Of a DNA stretch of 64,000 nt, positions 48,475 to 61,138 are shown piece by piece. A model generated the notes under the pieces. The model was not told where the DNA came from and ran no database searches. It saw only the letters and a program-made list of their open reading frames with translations. How positions within the stretch are numbered: position 1 is the first letter of the stretch; every line of letters begins with the position of its first letter. Location: NCBI GenBank assembly GCA_019454045.1, contig SKCR01023808.1, positions 186,001-250,000 on the forward strand, read 5' to 3'. Made by a program: the position numbers and the translations under genes. The DNA comes from Zanthoxylum bungeanum. Its lineage: Eukaryota > Streptophyta > Magnoliopsida > Sapindales > Rutaceae.

Positions 48475-49104
48475 CTAAAGCCCGTTAGATAAATGTTGAT
48501 TACGAAGGACACCCAACCTTGTTGACTGGAGATCCCAAAATCTAGGTTCAATTGGACAACCCACTCGTAAAAGACATAATTGGTTCACTGTGGGGGGTTA
48601 CCCTCTAGTCCATTCCTATGGTGAAATAAAACGGTGATGCTCGTATGGATACAGGTTAAGCAAAGGCTTTTAATGATTCTTATGCGTCGGGAATCCGAGC
48701 GGAGTATTACGAGATACTCTTAAATAAGAAATCACCTATGTGAGAGAGAAGTGGGGCCGCTTCAAAGGGAATTGTATGAGGCACAATTCTTAGAAACTCT
48801 TGCAGAACCAGACAGATGTTCATGGCCAAAATGGGCATAATCATGAGAACTCAGATGTGTTAGGTAAAACGTCTGTGTGATATATGTTTTCCATTTACAT
48901 GAACGGCAGTACAGTTCAATGACATCGCGTCCACTGTCAGCCAGTAAATGAGATATATTTTCACGAGGGAAGGTTCAAAGGCCGATGCCTACCTATCCTA
49001 TGCAGGTGTTGAACCGTTGAACTCTTTTAGGTCAAAAAAAATATTTCTAAAATATTTTTTGTTATTTGACGGGTTTCGCCATTTTCATTCATGTGGGGAT
49101 TGAT

Positions 49105-50109
49105 TGTGGAAAACCTTTTGAAGTTTCCTAAAAATTAATTAATTACAGTAATTAATTTGGTACTTCAAACGAAAGGTTTCATTATGAATGATAAATGGCA
49201 TAATAATATGGCATACTTATTTAGTGTTCCATAAAAGTTAATTAACTTCATTAATTAATTTGGTAAAGGTCTCGTTAATGAATGATAAATGGCATACTTA
49301 TTTAGTGTTCCATAAAAGTTATTAACTTCATTAATTAATTTGGTAAAGGTCTCATTAATGAATGATAAATGGCATACTTATTTAGTGTTCCATAAAAGTT
49401 AATTAATTTCATGCATAATAAATGACATTTATTTAGTGTTCCATAAAAGTTAATTAACTTCATTAATTAATTTGGTAAATGTCTCGTTAATGAATGATAA
49501 ATGACATACTTATTTAGTGTTCCATAAAAGTTAATTAATTTCATAATTAATTTAGTACTTCAAACGAGATGTCTCATTAATAAATAATAAATGTCATACT
49601 TATTTTTTTCTCCTCTTCTATATATAGAGAGCATTGTTTTCGTTTTTAATATAGAGAAAACACACAAAAAAAAAACTTGGCATTTTTGCTTGAGTTTCTC
49701 TTTGTTTTCGGTTTCAAAAGAGTTCAAACACTTTTGTGGTTCGTTGGATACGAGTTCGGTGGTGCCCTTGCTCGTTCGTTTTCCGTTGCATCCTGGGAAA
49801 CAATCGTCTCACGTTCTACTGCACCTTCGGTATGTGACGAATTTATTTTAAGGAGATTGTTGACTTCAACAAGCCTCGGAAAGAAGAAGTAGTTCAGCTC
49901 ATCAATTCTTTCAGAGTCAGAGATACTTTCATCGCATTCAGAGGCAGACGCTTTCTTTCTCGTCAGAGGCTCGATTTTTGAAGACGTCAGAGGCATAGGT
50001 TTATTTCAGAGGCAGACGCATCATCTGGGTCTATTTTGAGCATCAGGGGCTGAAATAAAGCCTAATTCGGATTTCCTTGTAACTACCGTTTGATAATACT
50101 TGTACTACA
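49105..50109 (+). repeat. 3' LTR of the copia element
   Basis: Same sequence as the 5' LTR with scattered substitutions and short indels, including within the 80-bp repeats. The exact first base is uncertain by about 3 (TGATTGTGG against TGTTGG in the 5' LTR). Confidence 0.9.
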
Positions 50110-50114
50110 TCAAG

Positions 50115-50535
50115 TACATAATAGACATTTAGACCAATAAATAAATAAATAAATAAATCTATTAAGAGTAAACATATAGCTATACTGATGTTCGAAGATG
50201 AATACCAATGCACCGAGATATCTTTATAAGAGGTTTCCACTCAATGTGCACACAACAAATTGGAGCTTCATCTAGTTATATTCTCTTTCATTTACACCAT
50301 TATAATAGTAAGATAAATGTAATTTGGTAATTCATTTAGGGATAATTGATTTGTAGGAATGTTAAAAATGTTCGCGTGATGGGAATGAGTTCGGTATGTT
50401 AGAGACAGATAAATAGTCAATTTTATATATCGGACGATTTGAGAATGAGTATTGACATTCTCGTTCAAATAAAAGTGTTTGCATCATAAATAATTTCAAC
50501 ATGGAAGTAGGAAGTTGAGAATTACTTGGAGGAAG
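50115..50535. other. Intergenic DNA
   Basis: No gene; a short (AAAT)n tract near 50,140. Confidence 0.4.
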
Positions 50536-50546
50536 TTGATAGAAAA

Positions 50547-50728
50547 GTCTTCAATGGGCGTGGTTTGGTGGTGTAGGTTTAGGATCTCATATTGAAGTCT
50601 TGGGTTCGAATCCAGAGAGTGCGTTTCTTGTAAGAGCATGAGACAATCAGAGATTTTACTTGTTCCGCTTAAGTCCGAAAGGGGTGGTTTGGCGGCGGGG
50701 TTTCCAAATATTCCAAAAAAGAAAAAAA
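50547..50728 (+). repeat. tRNA-derived SINE, copy 9
   Basis: GGGCGTGGTTTGGTGGTG head, B box GGTTCGAATCC, family body and A-rich tail. Target duplication TTGATAGAAAA at 50536-50546 and 50729-50739. Confidence 0.92.
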
Positions 50729-50739
50729 TTGATAGAAAA

Positions 50740-51596
50740 ATGCAGAGACTTGGAGAATGAGTGAAGGAAGTTAACAAGACATGCAAACACATGCGTAAGA
50801 AGTTGAGGAGCATTCCGATGCAGTTATTTTCAAGAGCTATAAAAGACATAGAGGAACCAAGATAAGACCACGAACACATCGACAAAAAAAACCCACAGCA
50901 TGCAATCTTCAATTACTCTCTCTAGTTAATTAGCTTTGTAGTTTTCAAGTTCTTTTTCGATAACTAAGACCTATTTTAATTTCAGAAAAGTTCATAGTCA
51001 GTAGTTTGTAATTCCTTCTTATGTAATTAGATTTTCAATTCCTGCAATACTTAGTTTCTCATTTGTCTTTTATAGCATCATCCTAAAATCTAATTGCCTA
51101 TCCCTTACCGGCTTTAGAGAACCGATTAGTTTTAAAATCGTTTGATTAGAAGTCAGATTTTCATGTTGAGGACTTACTCATCTGGCACGCCCGCACACAA
51201 TATCAAATATTTTCAGACCCAACAAAAGGTAAAATTTTCATGTGAACAAACACCCACACTAGGGCCACGAAGTCCAATATGGGAGAATTCTTCGTATCCG
51301 TTGATTGAATATGTCAGATACTTATATTTATATTTCCGTATCATACCTGACATGTTCTCGTCCCTATTGATTTGGGACATATTTAATACAAATGGACTAG
51401 TTTTGACCGTAATTTAGAAAAAAGTAGACAATTAGGGATCTAAATGTTATTATATTAAATTGGGCCCAAACGAAACCGACCCATTCACCCACGGATTTTG
51501 TCTGATTACAACACAAACCACACCACGATGTTGTTCAATTAATTAACACAAAAATTCCATCTGAAAATTAAAGCAAAAAAAGCTCGATCTCTTCTC
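50740..51596. other. Upstream region of CLPR1
   Basis: No gene recognised. It contains the presumed promoter and leader of CLPR1; I see no confident TATA box close to the start codon, as is common for plastid-protein genes. Confidence 0.4.
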
Positions 51597-54500
51597 ATGG
51601 CAGCGTCTTTGCTATCTCCACTCTCATCACCATCAATTGAGCCACTGGCTCTCGCACCTAAATCTTCTTTCCTCTCCAACCCCAAGCTCTTGTTCTTCAC
51701 ACCCTCTTCAAGAACAAAACGCTGCGTTCAACGATGCTGCAAGTACTACAATTCTCCCTCTGCAAAGTCCCTGAATCACATTCCCAAGCAGTTCAGAGAA
51801 GAGAATCTCTTAGATGGATGTAATTTTCTTACTCTCTTTCTCTTTTTATCAATACCCATGTCTTCTTTTCCGATTCCTTGCTTTTAGATGGCAAAAGTTT
51901 GGATTTTTTTTGTTATAGTTTAACATAAAGGATAAATTTTTAATCTTTTAGGAATTGAAATGAGGATATGTTTAGTGAATTTAATGTAAGAGAAAATGTT
52001 ACATAGAGTGATCATAACGATTATATTTTGATTGGAGGATACCTTGTTTTATGTGTATGAAAGAAAAGGGTAATAAGATTTTGAGTTATATGAAGTAATG
52101 AAGGTGAATTAGAATATTGAGGAAATTTCTGATACTTAGCAAGTTAAGATACGATTGCCTTGACGCCGTTGTTATATGGAGGAAGAATTTGAACCATTGT
52201 CTTAGGACTTCGTGGTAATGTTTTAGAATATGATAGGAGGTCAATTTGAACATGAGAATTTGAAATTAGGTAGCTTTGCTAAGAGGAGGAGTGTGGAAAC
52301 TAGGGCTTGAATAGTGATTATGAACATGTGAGTGTTGGAGAATACGTGAATTGTTTTGATTGAATAAGAGTAGAAATGAGTTAGACATATGGACTAGTAG
52401 AAATAGTATATAGTTAACATTTGTATTTTTGCAAGTTTATGTATCATATTATTCTTGGGAAACTAGATTTCCTAGGCTTGTTTTTCCTCATCTTGCTTTT
52501 GTTCTTGGCTTTTGATATTTTTCTTATTCTCATAGAGAGGTTACATATGATGATATTGCGGCCATATAGAATTTGAGACTGAGAGCACTGATTTTTAATA
52601 GTATTGTTTGAGCTCTTAATCTTATGGATTATTCTAGGAGCTTTGAATTTAGCTCTATACAGAGGTAAGGTAAATTCCTGTTATTACTTCTATTTCATTT
52701 TAATTTATCTTTTGTAGTGATGGACAACTACAAGAATGTACCTCGGCACCTTTATGGCCTTACTCCTTCACAGATGGACATGTTCATGACCGAAGATAAC
52801 CCTGTACGTCGGCAAGCAGCGAGTGTAACAGAGGTTCCCTTTTCTTAACCGCTCCTTATTTTTATTTTAGTGACTCAATGATGATACAAAATAAAAAAGG
52901 GTAATGCTAGAATCACAAATTCTTTCTAGTTAGTTTGTACAAACTGATGTGGCATATAACTGTATTGGTTGGATGAAAACACCAAATGGCCCGCCTGATT
53001 TTTTTCTTCATTATTTTGTGTTTTCAACCAACCAATTTATGCCACATCAGTTTGTACAAAGAGTTTGTGGCGGTATCATTACTGATGAGAAAATGAATTC
53101 AATTGTATTTGTCAATTGCATTGATTTGAAGTTAATTTTTCCTAATATTAAGATATTAAGAGAGATTATTGCATATTCAACTCCTGACAGGAAAGCATTT
53201 CTTCTGCCAACCACTATTTGAACAATGGGGGGATGTGGAGTCTATCTGGCATGAGCGATAGGGGCCCTTCAAAATACAGTATGAGTGTGAGCATGTATGG
53301 TGGAGGAGGCGGAGGAGTTAATATGCCCCAATCTGCTCCTCCTGACTTACCTTCTTTGCTTTTAGATGCTCGGATCGTCTATCTGGGAATGCCGGTGAGG
53401 TTTTATAGTGCACACCATCTTGCTGACCAATCTTTCCTGCTTTTGCTGCCATCTTCTTCCTGTTGATCTGTATCACTTTAATATATCCCTTCTGTTGGTT
53501 TCAGATTGTATCTGCAGTGACTGAGCTTCTTATTGCTCAGTTTATGTGGTTGGATTTTGAAAATGCCTCAAAGCCTATATATTTATACATAAATTCTTCT
53601 GGGACACAGGTTAGTGCTGGAATGTGTTTTTTCTTAATATTGCAATTTTTTCTTTAATGAGATGCGGATGTATGAATCAATTTTATTAGCTTGCTTGAAT
53701 CACACTCTCTTTCTAAGTTCATTTGTTGATATGGTTTTTTATACAATGTAGAATGAAAAGAGGGAGAGTGTTGGAGCTGAAACTGATGCATATGCTATAG
53801 CTGATGCAATGGCTGTAAGTATATATTGATTGCATGCCATAGAACTAGGGAAAGAGACCCAAGGTTCAATACCCCTTTATTTGCCAACATTTTGTTTAAA
53901 GATCTGTAGAGATGTTTCCATTTTTACCCATACTTTTAAAGAACCTTTTGAGGCCTTTCCTTTAATAGAGCTTTCAGTTACTTCTAATTCTATACTGACG
54001 ATATTACCTGCTTTGCTTAACCTCTGCGCATCTTTTTTTTCCTTCTTCTTGAAGTACTGCAAATCAAACATCTATACGGTTAACTGTGGCATGGCATATG
54101 GTCAAGCAGCAATGCTTCTGTCTGTTGGAGCAAAGGGCTACCGTGGATTACAGCCAAATTCCTCTAGTATGATTCATTTTCTATATAAAGTTTATTGATT
54201 GACATGATTTACAGATATATTTTTTCTCTCTGAAGATTTTGAGAATGACAGTGTTCCATTCTTATTTGTGGTGATTGAACTCATGATTGGGGGGAATCTA
54301 ATTTTGCTAGAGAATAACTTGTAAATAATTCCCGTGATACAATTTTCAGAGCCAATCCACCAGTGACTTATAGTTGAACTGATTAGATATTAGTTGGTGG
54401 AGAAAAAAATTATAGAAACCAATAGGTGGGAGAGAAGTGAATAAGTAGAAGCTATGTGAAAATTTTCTAATATGAGAGTAATAGTAAAAGAGTCATTAAG

Positions 54501-55734
54501 AGCAGTAAGAAGTTCACGTGATGGTGAAACAGTTTGTAGACTGCATATGCTATTTGATCACTTGGCCCTGCTGTTGTATGGCCGGTTCTAGTTATCTAGC
54601 ATTAAACTTCTAGACGGCATTCACTCGTGAGTCAGATGGCCCTACTTGTCAGTTGAAGACTTCAAGTTCATGTAGGACTTTGCAGCAACCTTAGACCAAT
54701 TTGGGACCAACCATGCAACTCCTCCCTCATAGGAGAAGAGTATACTGTCATTTTCTGCTTATTACGTGTTTTGTTGAATAGGACATAGAGGTTATTTTTC
54801 CATGCAGAGTCAAATAAGGGTTCATCAGGCAATAACCAAATTGTGCATTATTTTGTGATGTACTGCTTGCAGAACCATATTGGTGTAAACTTTTGCCTTT
54901 TATTGCAATGCTACCACCATTTATGGAACTTTTTGGTTGATTTTTCATTCACTCACTTTATGTCTTACATATAACACATCTTGTTTTTTCCGGTTCTATT
55001 AAGCATATTGGGTTCTGTTTTTACACCCTCCAAATCCATTTCCGACCTCCTCAGAACCTTTTTAATTTTGCTTCCTTCTAAAAGAATGTCTATACCTGAT
55101 ACCCAACCTGTTTTAAGAAGGGAGCTGTTATGAAGTATGATATGCTAGCTGATAGAAATGAGAACTGAGGATCATCCACTTTGTTTGTCATGTTTTCTTA
55201 TCATTTAAATATTGAATTGCAGCAAAATTATACTTGCCTGTCGTCGGAAGGTCAAGTGGGCCCGTCACTGATATGTGGCGTAAGGTACTCCCTGCTTCCC
55301 TACCTCCCTCCTCAGTCCTCCTCCTCCTCTTCCCTAGCTTTTTTCTGATTAAATTTCTTTTTACTTTTAGGCCAAAGACCTAGAAGCCAACGCTGAAAGC
55401 TACCTTGAGCTATTAGCAAAAGGAACAGGAAAATCCAAGGAAGAAATCGCTAAAGACATCCAGCGACCTAAATACATGCAAGCGAAAGAAGCAATCGAGT
55501 ATGGCCTTGCAGACAAGATAATCGACTCACAGGATGCAGCATTTGAGAAACGGGTAATGTTTTCACTTATCAGAACTAACAATTATTTCGCTAACGTTTC
55601 ACTCTCCCAAGTCCATTAATAAGAAGTTCTCACCCTCTCGCCCTGATCAGGACTACGATAGGATGCTTGCTCAACAAATGTCCATGGAGAGAGAAGCAGG
55701 AGGTCCACAAGCAGCTCCCTCAGGATATAGGTGA
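51597..55734 (+). CDS. CLPR1: CLPR1, non-catalytic subunit of the chloroplast Clp protease
   Basis: Nine exons join in frame: 51597-51819, 52718-52833, 53191-53394, 53505-53609, 53752-53814, 54055-54166, 55223-55284, 55371-55553, 55651-55734, giving 383 residues (CLPR1 in Arabidopsis is close to this). The N-terminus is Ser/Leu/Pro-rich without acidic residues at first, as a chloroplast transit peptide. HLYGLTPSQMDMFMTEDNPVR and a Gly-run before APPDLPSLLLDARI are CLPR1 hallmarks. The ClpP-like fold follows. The catalytic Ser position is Gly253 (NCGMAYGQAAM) and the His position Tyr278 (TKLYLP), so it is a structural subunit of the ClpP/R ring in the plastid stroma. The frame is intact; intron 2 carries a MITE. 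Confidence 0.95.
52903..53083. mobile_element. MITE in CLPR1 intron 2
   Basis: Left GTAATGCTAGAATCACAAA and right inverse of GTAATGATACCGCCACAAA. Both continue into TTTGTACAAACTGATGTGGC on the left and its complement on the right, giving arms of about 55 bp. It ends about 105 bp before the exon 3 acceptor. No clear target duplication. Confidence 0.8.
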
Positions 55735-56546
55735 CTTAGAAGGTGTAACATAAAGGCCTAAATCATATATAAAATAGTTCAAGCCAATCAAAGTCTTTTG
55801 TTCCACACAATGCACCGAAGTGCTGGTTACATTTGATCCCAGTGATTGTGTAAACTTGTAGCTGCACAAGCTTTTAATGCTGTATAAATTTGTATCTTTG
55901 AAATGGGATAATGATAAATTACTTTGCTAGCCAAGATACATTGAAATGTGAAATATTTCTTTGCTTCATAAGAATTTGCTGCCAATATGGAGCTGTTTTT
56001 CACTTATCGTTCTGCCAAAATTTTAATTTTTCATCAAATAATTCAAAAACAAAAACGAAATAAAATTTTCATCAAATAAGCCTTTACGGGCCTGGGCTAG
56101 ATTGGGCTTAGGCCGGGTCGGCTTTTTTTAAAATAATAATTTTTTATTTTTTTAAAAAATAAGATAATTAATTTTTTTGAATGTATGTATTTAATTATAA
56201 ATGTATGTATTTAAATTTAAAAATTAGTTTATATAATTAAAAAATATATTTTTATTTATAAAAATCAGGTTTGGGCGGGTCGGATTTTTCCTAGCTCCGG
56301 CTTCTAGCCCGCCGGGTTCTGCCCAATCAATTGGGCTTCATTTACTGGTTCAATAAATCACTCTCAGTGAACTGAAAGCCCATTTCTAAATAAAATAAAA
56401 TAAAATAAAATTACCCCCAATTATCCTCATTGCTTAGACCCTAGATTAGATGATATTAATCAAAATTCAATTTAAATTCGCACTTTGATCGACATTTACA
56501 TCAAAACTTCACTAACTGGTTCTGTTTTCGTACGCTTGTCTATGCA
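55735..56546. other. CLPR1 3' flank and ZFPL1 upstream region
   Basis: The 3' UTR of CLPR1 is followed by a GGCCGGGTCGGC / GGCGGGTCGG-containing segment (about 56,085-56,340) around an A/T core. It looks like a worn small TIR element of the kind at 42,806, sitting between the two genes. Confidence 0.45.
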
Positions 56547-59500
56547 ATGGTGGTCTGTAAATGCCGAAAGGTACTTTCTCTTCTCTGAGCTGATCGTTTT
56601 TTCGTGATTCGTTAAAATTATATTATTATTATTATTATTTGGTCTATTGAGGTTAGAATTGTTTATTATTGTTGAAATGTGTATATGTATTAATTGGGAT
56701 TGTAGATCTGATTTGGTTAATCTTGGCGTTATTTTATTTTTGTAATTTTCATTCGAGTGATCCAGATCGTGCCTTTGTTTTTTGTTCATTGAGTTAAGGG
56801 ATCGATTTATTTTAGCTGCTGAATTGTGAAATTCATCAAGTTGAAGAGTGATTAATGCGTGTGTTTTTTTGTTGTTTTTGGGTGTTTCAGGCTACCAAGT
56901 TATATTGTTTTGTCCACAAGGTTCCCGTTTGTGGCGAATGCATTTGCTTTCCCGAGCATCAAATATGCGTCGTAAGTGAACTTAATTCTATGTTTGTTTG
57001 TTATTTATGTATTTATTTGTTTAATGGGAAATTTGAAGGGTGGCCTGTGGCTGATTAGGTATATATACAAAGAAGCTTTCATCGTCGTATGGAATTATGT
57101 GTTTGCAAATATTTAAAGACTTGAATTTTGTAAAGAGTTGAATTTGTATCGGGAATAGGGGCATAGGTTGGTTTTATTGTATAAATAACGAAAAAGTAAG
57201 CTATGGAAGCTATTATTAGATCTAATGTTAATATTAAAATAACGGTTAAAACTATCAAAAGGGTTTTTTAGCTGTTTATGTTGGTTCCTTGTGCTTACTT
57301 TGTTCAGTTTTTTAGGTTCGTACTTACTCGGAATGGGTAATAGATGGGGAGTATGATTGGCCTCCGAAGTGTTGCCGGTGCCAAGCTGTGCTTGAAGAGG
57401 GGTTTGGCTCGGAAACCACTCGATTGGGTTGCTTGCGTATGTCCTTTTGCATATATAAATGCTTCCTTCAACATGGAAATTTTTTTATTGAGAATTCTAT
57501 TTTAGAATCATAACTTTCAGCAGACTCAATACCTATTTGCTTGTTTTTAGATGTTATCCACACAAGTTGCTTGGATTCACATATCAAAAGCTTTCCTCCG
57601 CACACTGCACCGGCTGGATATGTTTGTCCTTCATGTTCTACTATGGTGAGACTTCTATTATTCCTTTCTATTATGTTATTAATGTCAAGTATTTCTTTTT
57701 TCATTTCTCTGGTGTTAGTGTTTCTGATGACTAGTAGTATATCAGGTGGTATGCAAACACTTTTTAGATTTATTTATTTCTTACATTAAATGTTAGAGCA
57801 CTGAAACAATTTGTTGTCAATCTCCTTAGTTGAACTATGAAGTTGCTTAAAATAAAAAATTCCATATTTTCTGTACGTACCAAGAGAGCACAAAATAAAA
57901 TAAAAATTTAAATTGGGGAAAAGTTTCAAGGAAACTAAAGGTGGATGAAAGAACCTCATGGCTGCATAGGTGAATTATGTGCAAAGAGGAGAAGGTAGAA
58001 GAAATATTCATTTTCGCTCATCTAAAAAAATTGTTCATAGAAGGACATTAGGAATGATGCTGCAGTCCACCAACTGTATGAAAGGTCAGCAAAGCCCTTT
58101 AAATATTCTCCTGATCCTTTATATGTCGGAGACTCAAGTAAGATAGAGGCAAAAGTTTCCCTGCAAAGTGATTTGGGTATATTATGTTTCAAAATTGGGC
58201 AAAGAATAATTTCTTTTACAACTACTATATGTCTTGGAATTTTGATTGAACTGAGCATTTGTGGCTATGGATATTTGTGTTCTATTACAAGCAAACCGTG
58301 CAATTCTGTTGTGGTCACCTGTCAATTTTTGCTTGATGTACTTGCACTCTAGTACTCTTCATTCATTTTGTTGGTTGGCGTATTCTTCTGGCAGTGTATG
58401 TTGTATACTATTGTTCATTTTCACATGGTTCTCTTATTGTTTCAGATATGGCCTCCTAAGAGTGTTAAAGATTCAGGATCCCGTCTTCATTCACTGCTGA
58501 AGGAAGCAATTATGCAGGTGAGGATCATATATGGCACTAAGATTATTGTAAATAAGTGAATGCAGCTTTCACTACTATGGTTGGATAGGTTGCATGATGA
58601 AGCCTTATGGCTATTATTATAGGGGTAAATTGAAAGTATCTTTTAATAGACACTTCTTTGGATTTAATGTCTGGGGAGTGATTTCTCGTTGCTATATTTG
58701 TTGATTCTGATATGAGAAGGATATTCAAATAGATATAGTACTCAGTAGCTCGCTAAACTTATGTTCGGTTAAATTAGATTGTAAATACAATATTTTTGCA
58801 GACTGGTCTGGAAAAGAATTTGTTTGGAAATCATCCAGTTTCTTTGGCAGCAGCGGAGTCCCGTGGTCCTCCCCCTGCATTTGCCTCTGATCCAATAGTT
58901 AATGTAAATGCAAGCTCATCGCCCTCAAAAGATGGAATAAACATAACTGAAGGATACATGGCTCCATCTACAGTGTCAGAAATTATGGAGATAGATGGCC
59001 CTAGTCCAGCAGGAAATTTTGTCAAAAGCTCTAGTCCTGTTGTAAGGATTATATACTTGTTATTCATTGATTATAAATAGGATAATTATGTCATTATTTT
59101 ATGCATTCAAGCTCGGTTCATTCTTGCTTGTGTGTGTGTGTAATTCATTTCTTTTGATATTGCAATAATCCAGGCTAGTGCCACAACACGAAAGAGTTCA
59201 GCCCATGTTGAGCGACAGAACTCTGAAATTTCATATTTTGCAGATGATGAAGATGCAAATCGTAAGAAGTACAGTCGAAGAGGTGAGTAGAAACTTCTTA
59301 TTTTTTGATGAACTGGTTGGAACTGTCGTCATATTAAATCCTGATGTTTACCTACTTTCTATCGGTGGAAAATGCTAGCATGTAATGATGCCAGGTTGGT
59401 GGAATAGGGTTGTACTACCTGTTGATTTAGCTTTCATTCAATGCCTTGTCTGCTCACAATTCTTCCAATTTCCCTGCTGCTTGTTAATTTTAGATTTAAA

Positions 59501-59890
59501 ATTTAATCTGAGTAGGGTGAGTCATTGTAGGTCCCCTCCGTCATAAGTTTCTCCGAGCGTTGCTTCCTTTCTGGTCAAGTGCATTACCAACATTACCAGT
59601 GACTGCTCCAACACGTAAAGATGCAGATGACACAATAGACAACCGTTTACGGCATCCAAGACCATCAAGGACAGATCCCCGGAAAATCCTTCTATTTATA
59701 GCAATCATGTAATGTCTGCCTTTCAAATCCGTTTTTCAATTGGAGCTTGGGATGAATCATTGTTTTTATTTACTCGGTTTCTATGATCATGCACAGGGCA
59801 TGCATGGCGACAATGGGTATTCTGTATTACAGAATCTCACAACGGGCTTTGGGTGAGAGACTGCCTGACAGTGAGGAGCAGCAACTATAA
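56547..59890 (+). CDS. ZFPL1: ZFPL1-type zinc-finger membrane protein
   Basis: Nine exons join in frame: 56547-56570, 56891-56971, 57316-57436, 57551-57645, 58446-58517, 58802-59041, 59174-59282, 59531-59708, 59797-59890, giving 337 residues. The short first exon encodes MVVCKCRK. A B-box-like cluster follows (Cys4, Cys6, Cys14, His17, Cys22, Cys25, His31, Cys34). A RING-like cluster has Cys54, Cys57, Cys74, His76, His79, Cys82, Cys101, Cys104, with the TAPAGYVCPSC block shared with animal ZFPL1. A Ser/Pro-rich middle leads to one membrane segment (about 300-318) and a short tail. Animal ZFPL1 is a Golgi protein of this layout; Golgi location here is inferred. Intact. It could also be listed as a generic RING/U-box protein. 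Confidence 0.85.
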
Positions 59891-60231
59891 TAATCTAACG
59901 TTGTGATCGGATTCAGGTGACTTCTTGTCATTTTCTTATGTAGAGACCTGCCTGATGGTGCCGCTGCAACTTCCATTTGCTCAGCAACGTATGTCTGTGG
60001 CCGGTTTCTCAGTGAAACACACAAGTTAATGCCGGAGAAATTTTTTTTTTTTTTTCCTGTTTATGTTAAAGCGCAGTTGACAGTTGAATGTTACATAGCC
60101 TTTCCTGGATTTCTCCTCCTTGCTTTTTCTTAGCCTGCTTTTGGAGTGGAACTGGTGAATCTGGTTCAAGGCTAAATGTTTTGTTCAAAGTGGAATTTTA
60201 CTTTGTAATTTATTTCTGTTCCTTTTAAGTT

Positions 60232-60266
<35 letters not shown>

Positions 60267-60518
60267 GTGTGTATATGTATGTATGTATATGTATATGTAT
60301 ATGTATGTATGTGTGTATATGTACTGAAAGGTTCAGATAAATTAACCTGACTGTTTATTTTATTTAATTAATTTCCATGACTCTACATCACTGAAAAATT
60401 CTACAAAAAAAAAAAAAAAACTAAATTTATTACCTTATTAAATAATTAAATACAGGGCTTTTGGCTTCTACCAACTATGAGAGGGTGCTATGCTAATTAT
60501 TTATGGTGCGTTTACGTA
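59891..60518. other. ZFPL1 3' flank
   Basis: 3' UTR and flanking DNA with a TATG/TGTA microsatellite at 60,232-60,322. Confidence 0.5.
60232..60322. repeat. (TA)n(TATG)n microsatellite
   Basis: A TA run followed by TATG, TGTG and TATATG units; a length-variable tract is expected. Confidence 0.9.
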
Positions 60519-60740
60519 CTCGTAATTAGACCCGGCCACGGTTCCGGTTCGGAACCGGAACCGAACCGGAACCGAACCGGAATGGGACCGGTTCGGTTGG
60601 GGTTCCACCCCAACTCGAACCGGTCCGAACCGGTGGAACCGTACGGTTCCACCGGTTCGGACGGTTTCAACCGGAACCGTTCGGTTCCGGTTGGAACCGT
60701 CGGGTTCCTGTTGGAACCGTAGGGTTCCAACAGGAACCCT

Positions 60741-60844
60741 AAGGCCCCCAACGGCTAGTAGCCGTTGGGGGCCTTATTAGTTATTCCCCCAACGGCTACT
60801 GCCGTTGGGGGATGCAGGCCTGCAGGGAGCCGTTTGGCTCCCTG
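60741..60844. repeat. Cluster of hairpins at the 5' side of the hAT element
   Basis: 60741-60775 is a perfect palindrome with 17-bp arms and a one-base centre (arm AAGGCCCCCAACGGCTA). 60786-60811 repeats its inner part with 11-bp arms (CCCCCAACGGC). 60813-60824 is the palindrome TGCAGGCCTGCA. 60823-60844 has 9-bp arms (CAGGGAGCC). All lie between the GGTTCC array and the TATA box. Confidence 0.9.
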
Positions 60845-60978
60845 CCAAAAAAAATAAAAATAAATAAAATTATAAATTTTTTTTATATATAAATAAAAAT
60901 TACTAATGTACCCCTAATAACGGTAATAAAACGGTTATATTTAGGGGCATTTTTGGTATCAAAAAAATTCTAAAATTC

Positions 60979-60986
60979 TATAAATA
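60979..60986 (+). promoter_or_regulatory. TATA box of the hAT transposase gene
   Basis: TATAAATA about 160 bp before the start codon, followed by a C/T-rich leader. No other good candidate lies closer. Confidence 0.6.
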
Positions 60987-61138
60987 GGATTCATTTTTCA
61001 TAATTTCATCACACCAATTTCTCAACTCTCTCATTTTCTATAAATCTCTTATTCTCAATCTTACTTCAATACAATTCTCTTATTTTAGTTGTTAATTAAT
61101 TTGTTATCACATTCGGCATTCGCATCGCAATTATTCAA

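Larger units (their letters stand above)
43369..50109 (+). mobile_element. Ty1/copia LTR retrotransposon, nearly complete but inactive
   Basis: Two LTRs of about 1 kb enclose gag-pol in the order gag, protease, integrase, RT, RNase H, which defines Ty1/copia. The 5-bp flanks GCAAG (43364-43368) and TCAAG (50110-50114) match at 4 of 5. A G-rich tract (GTGGGGATT) just before the 3' LTR is the polypurine tract. No TGGTATCAG-type primer site follows the 5' LTR, unlike the element at 40,532; the primer is different or the site has decayed. The reading frame has several breaks. Confidence 0.95.

Noticed and set aside
53830..54198. 122-codon open frame in CLPR1
   Set aside because: Only its last part (54055-54166) is CLPR1 exon 6; the rest is intron 5 that happens to be open.
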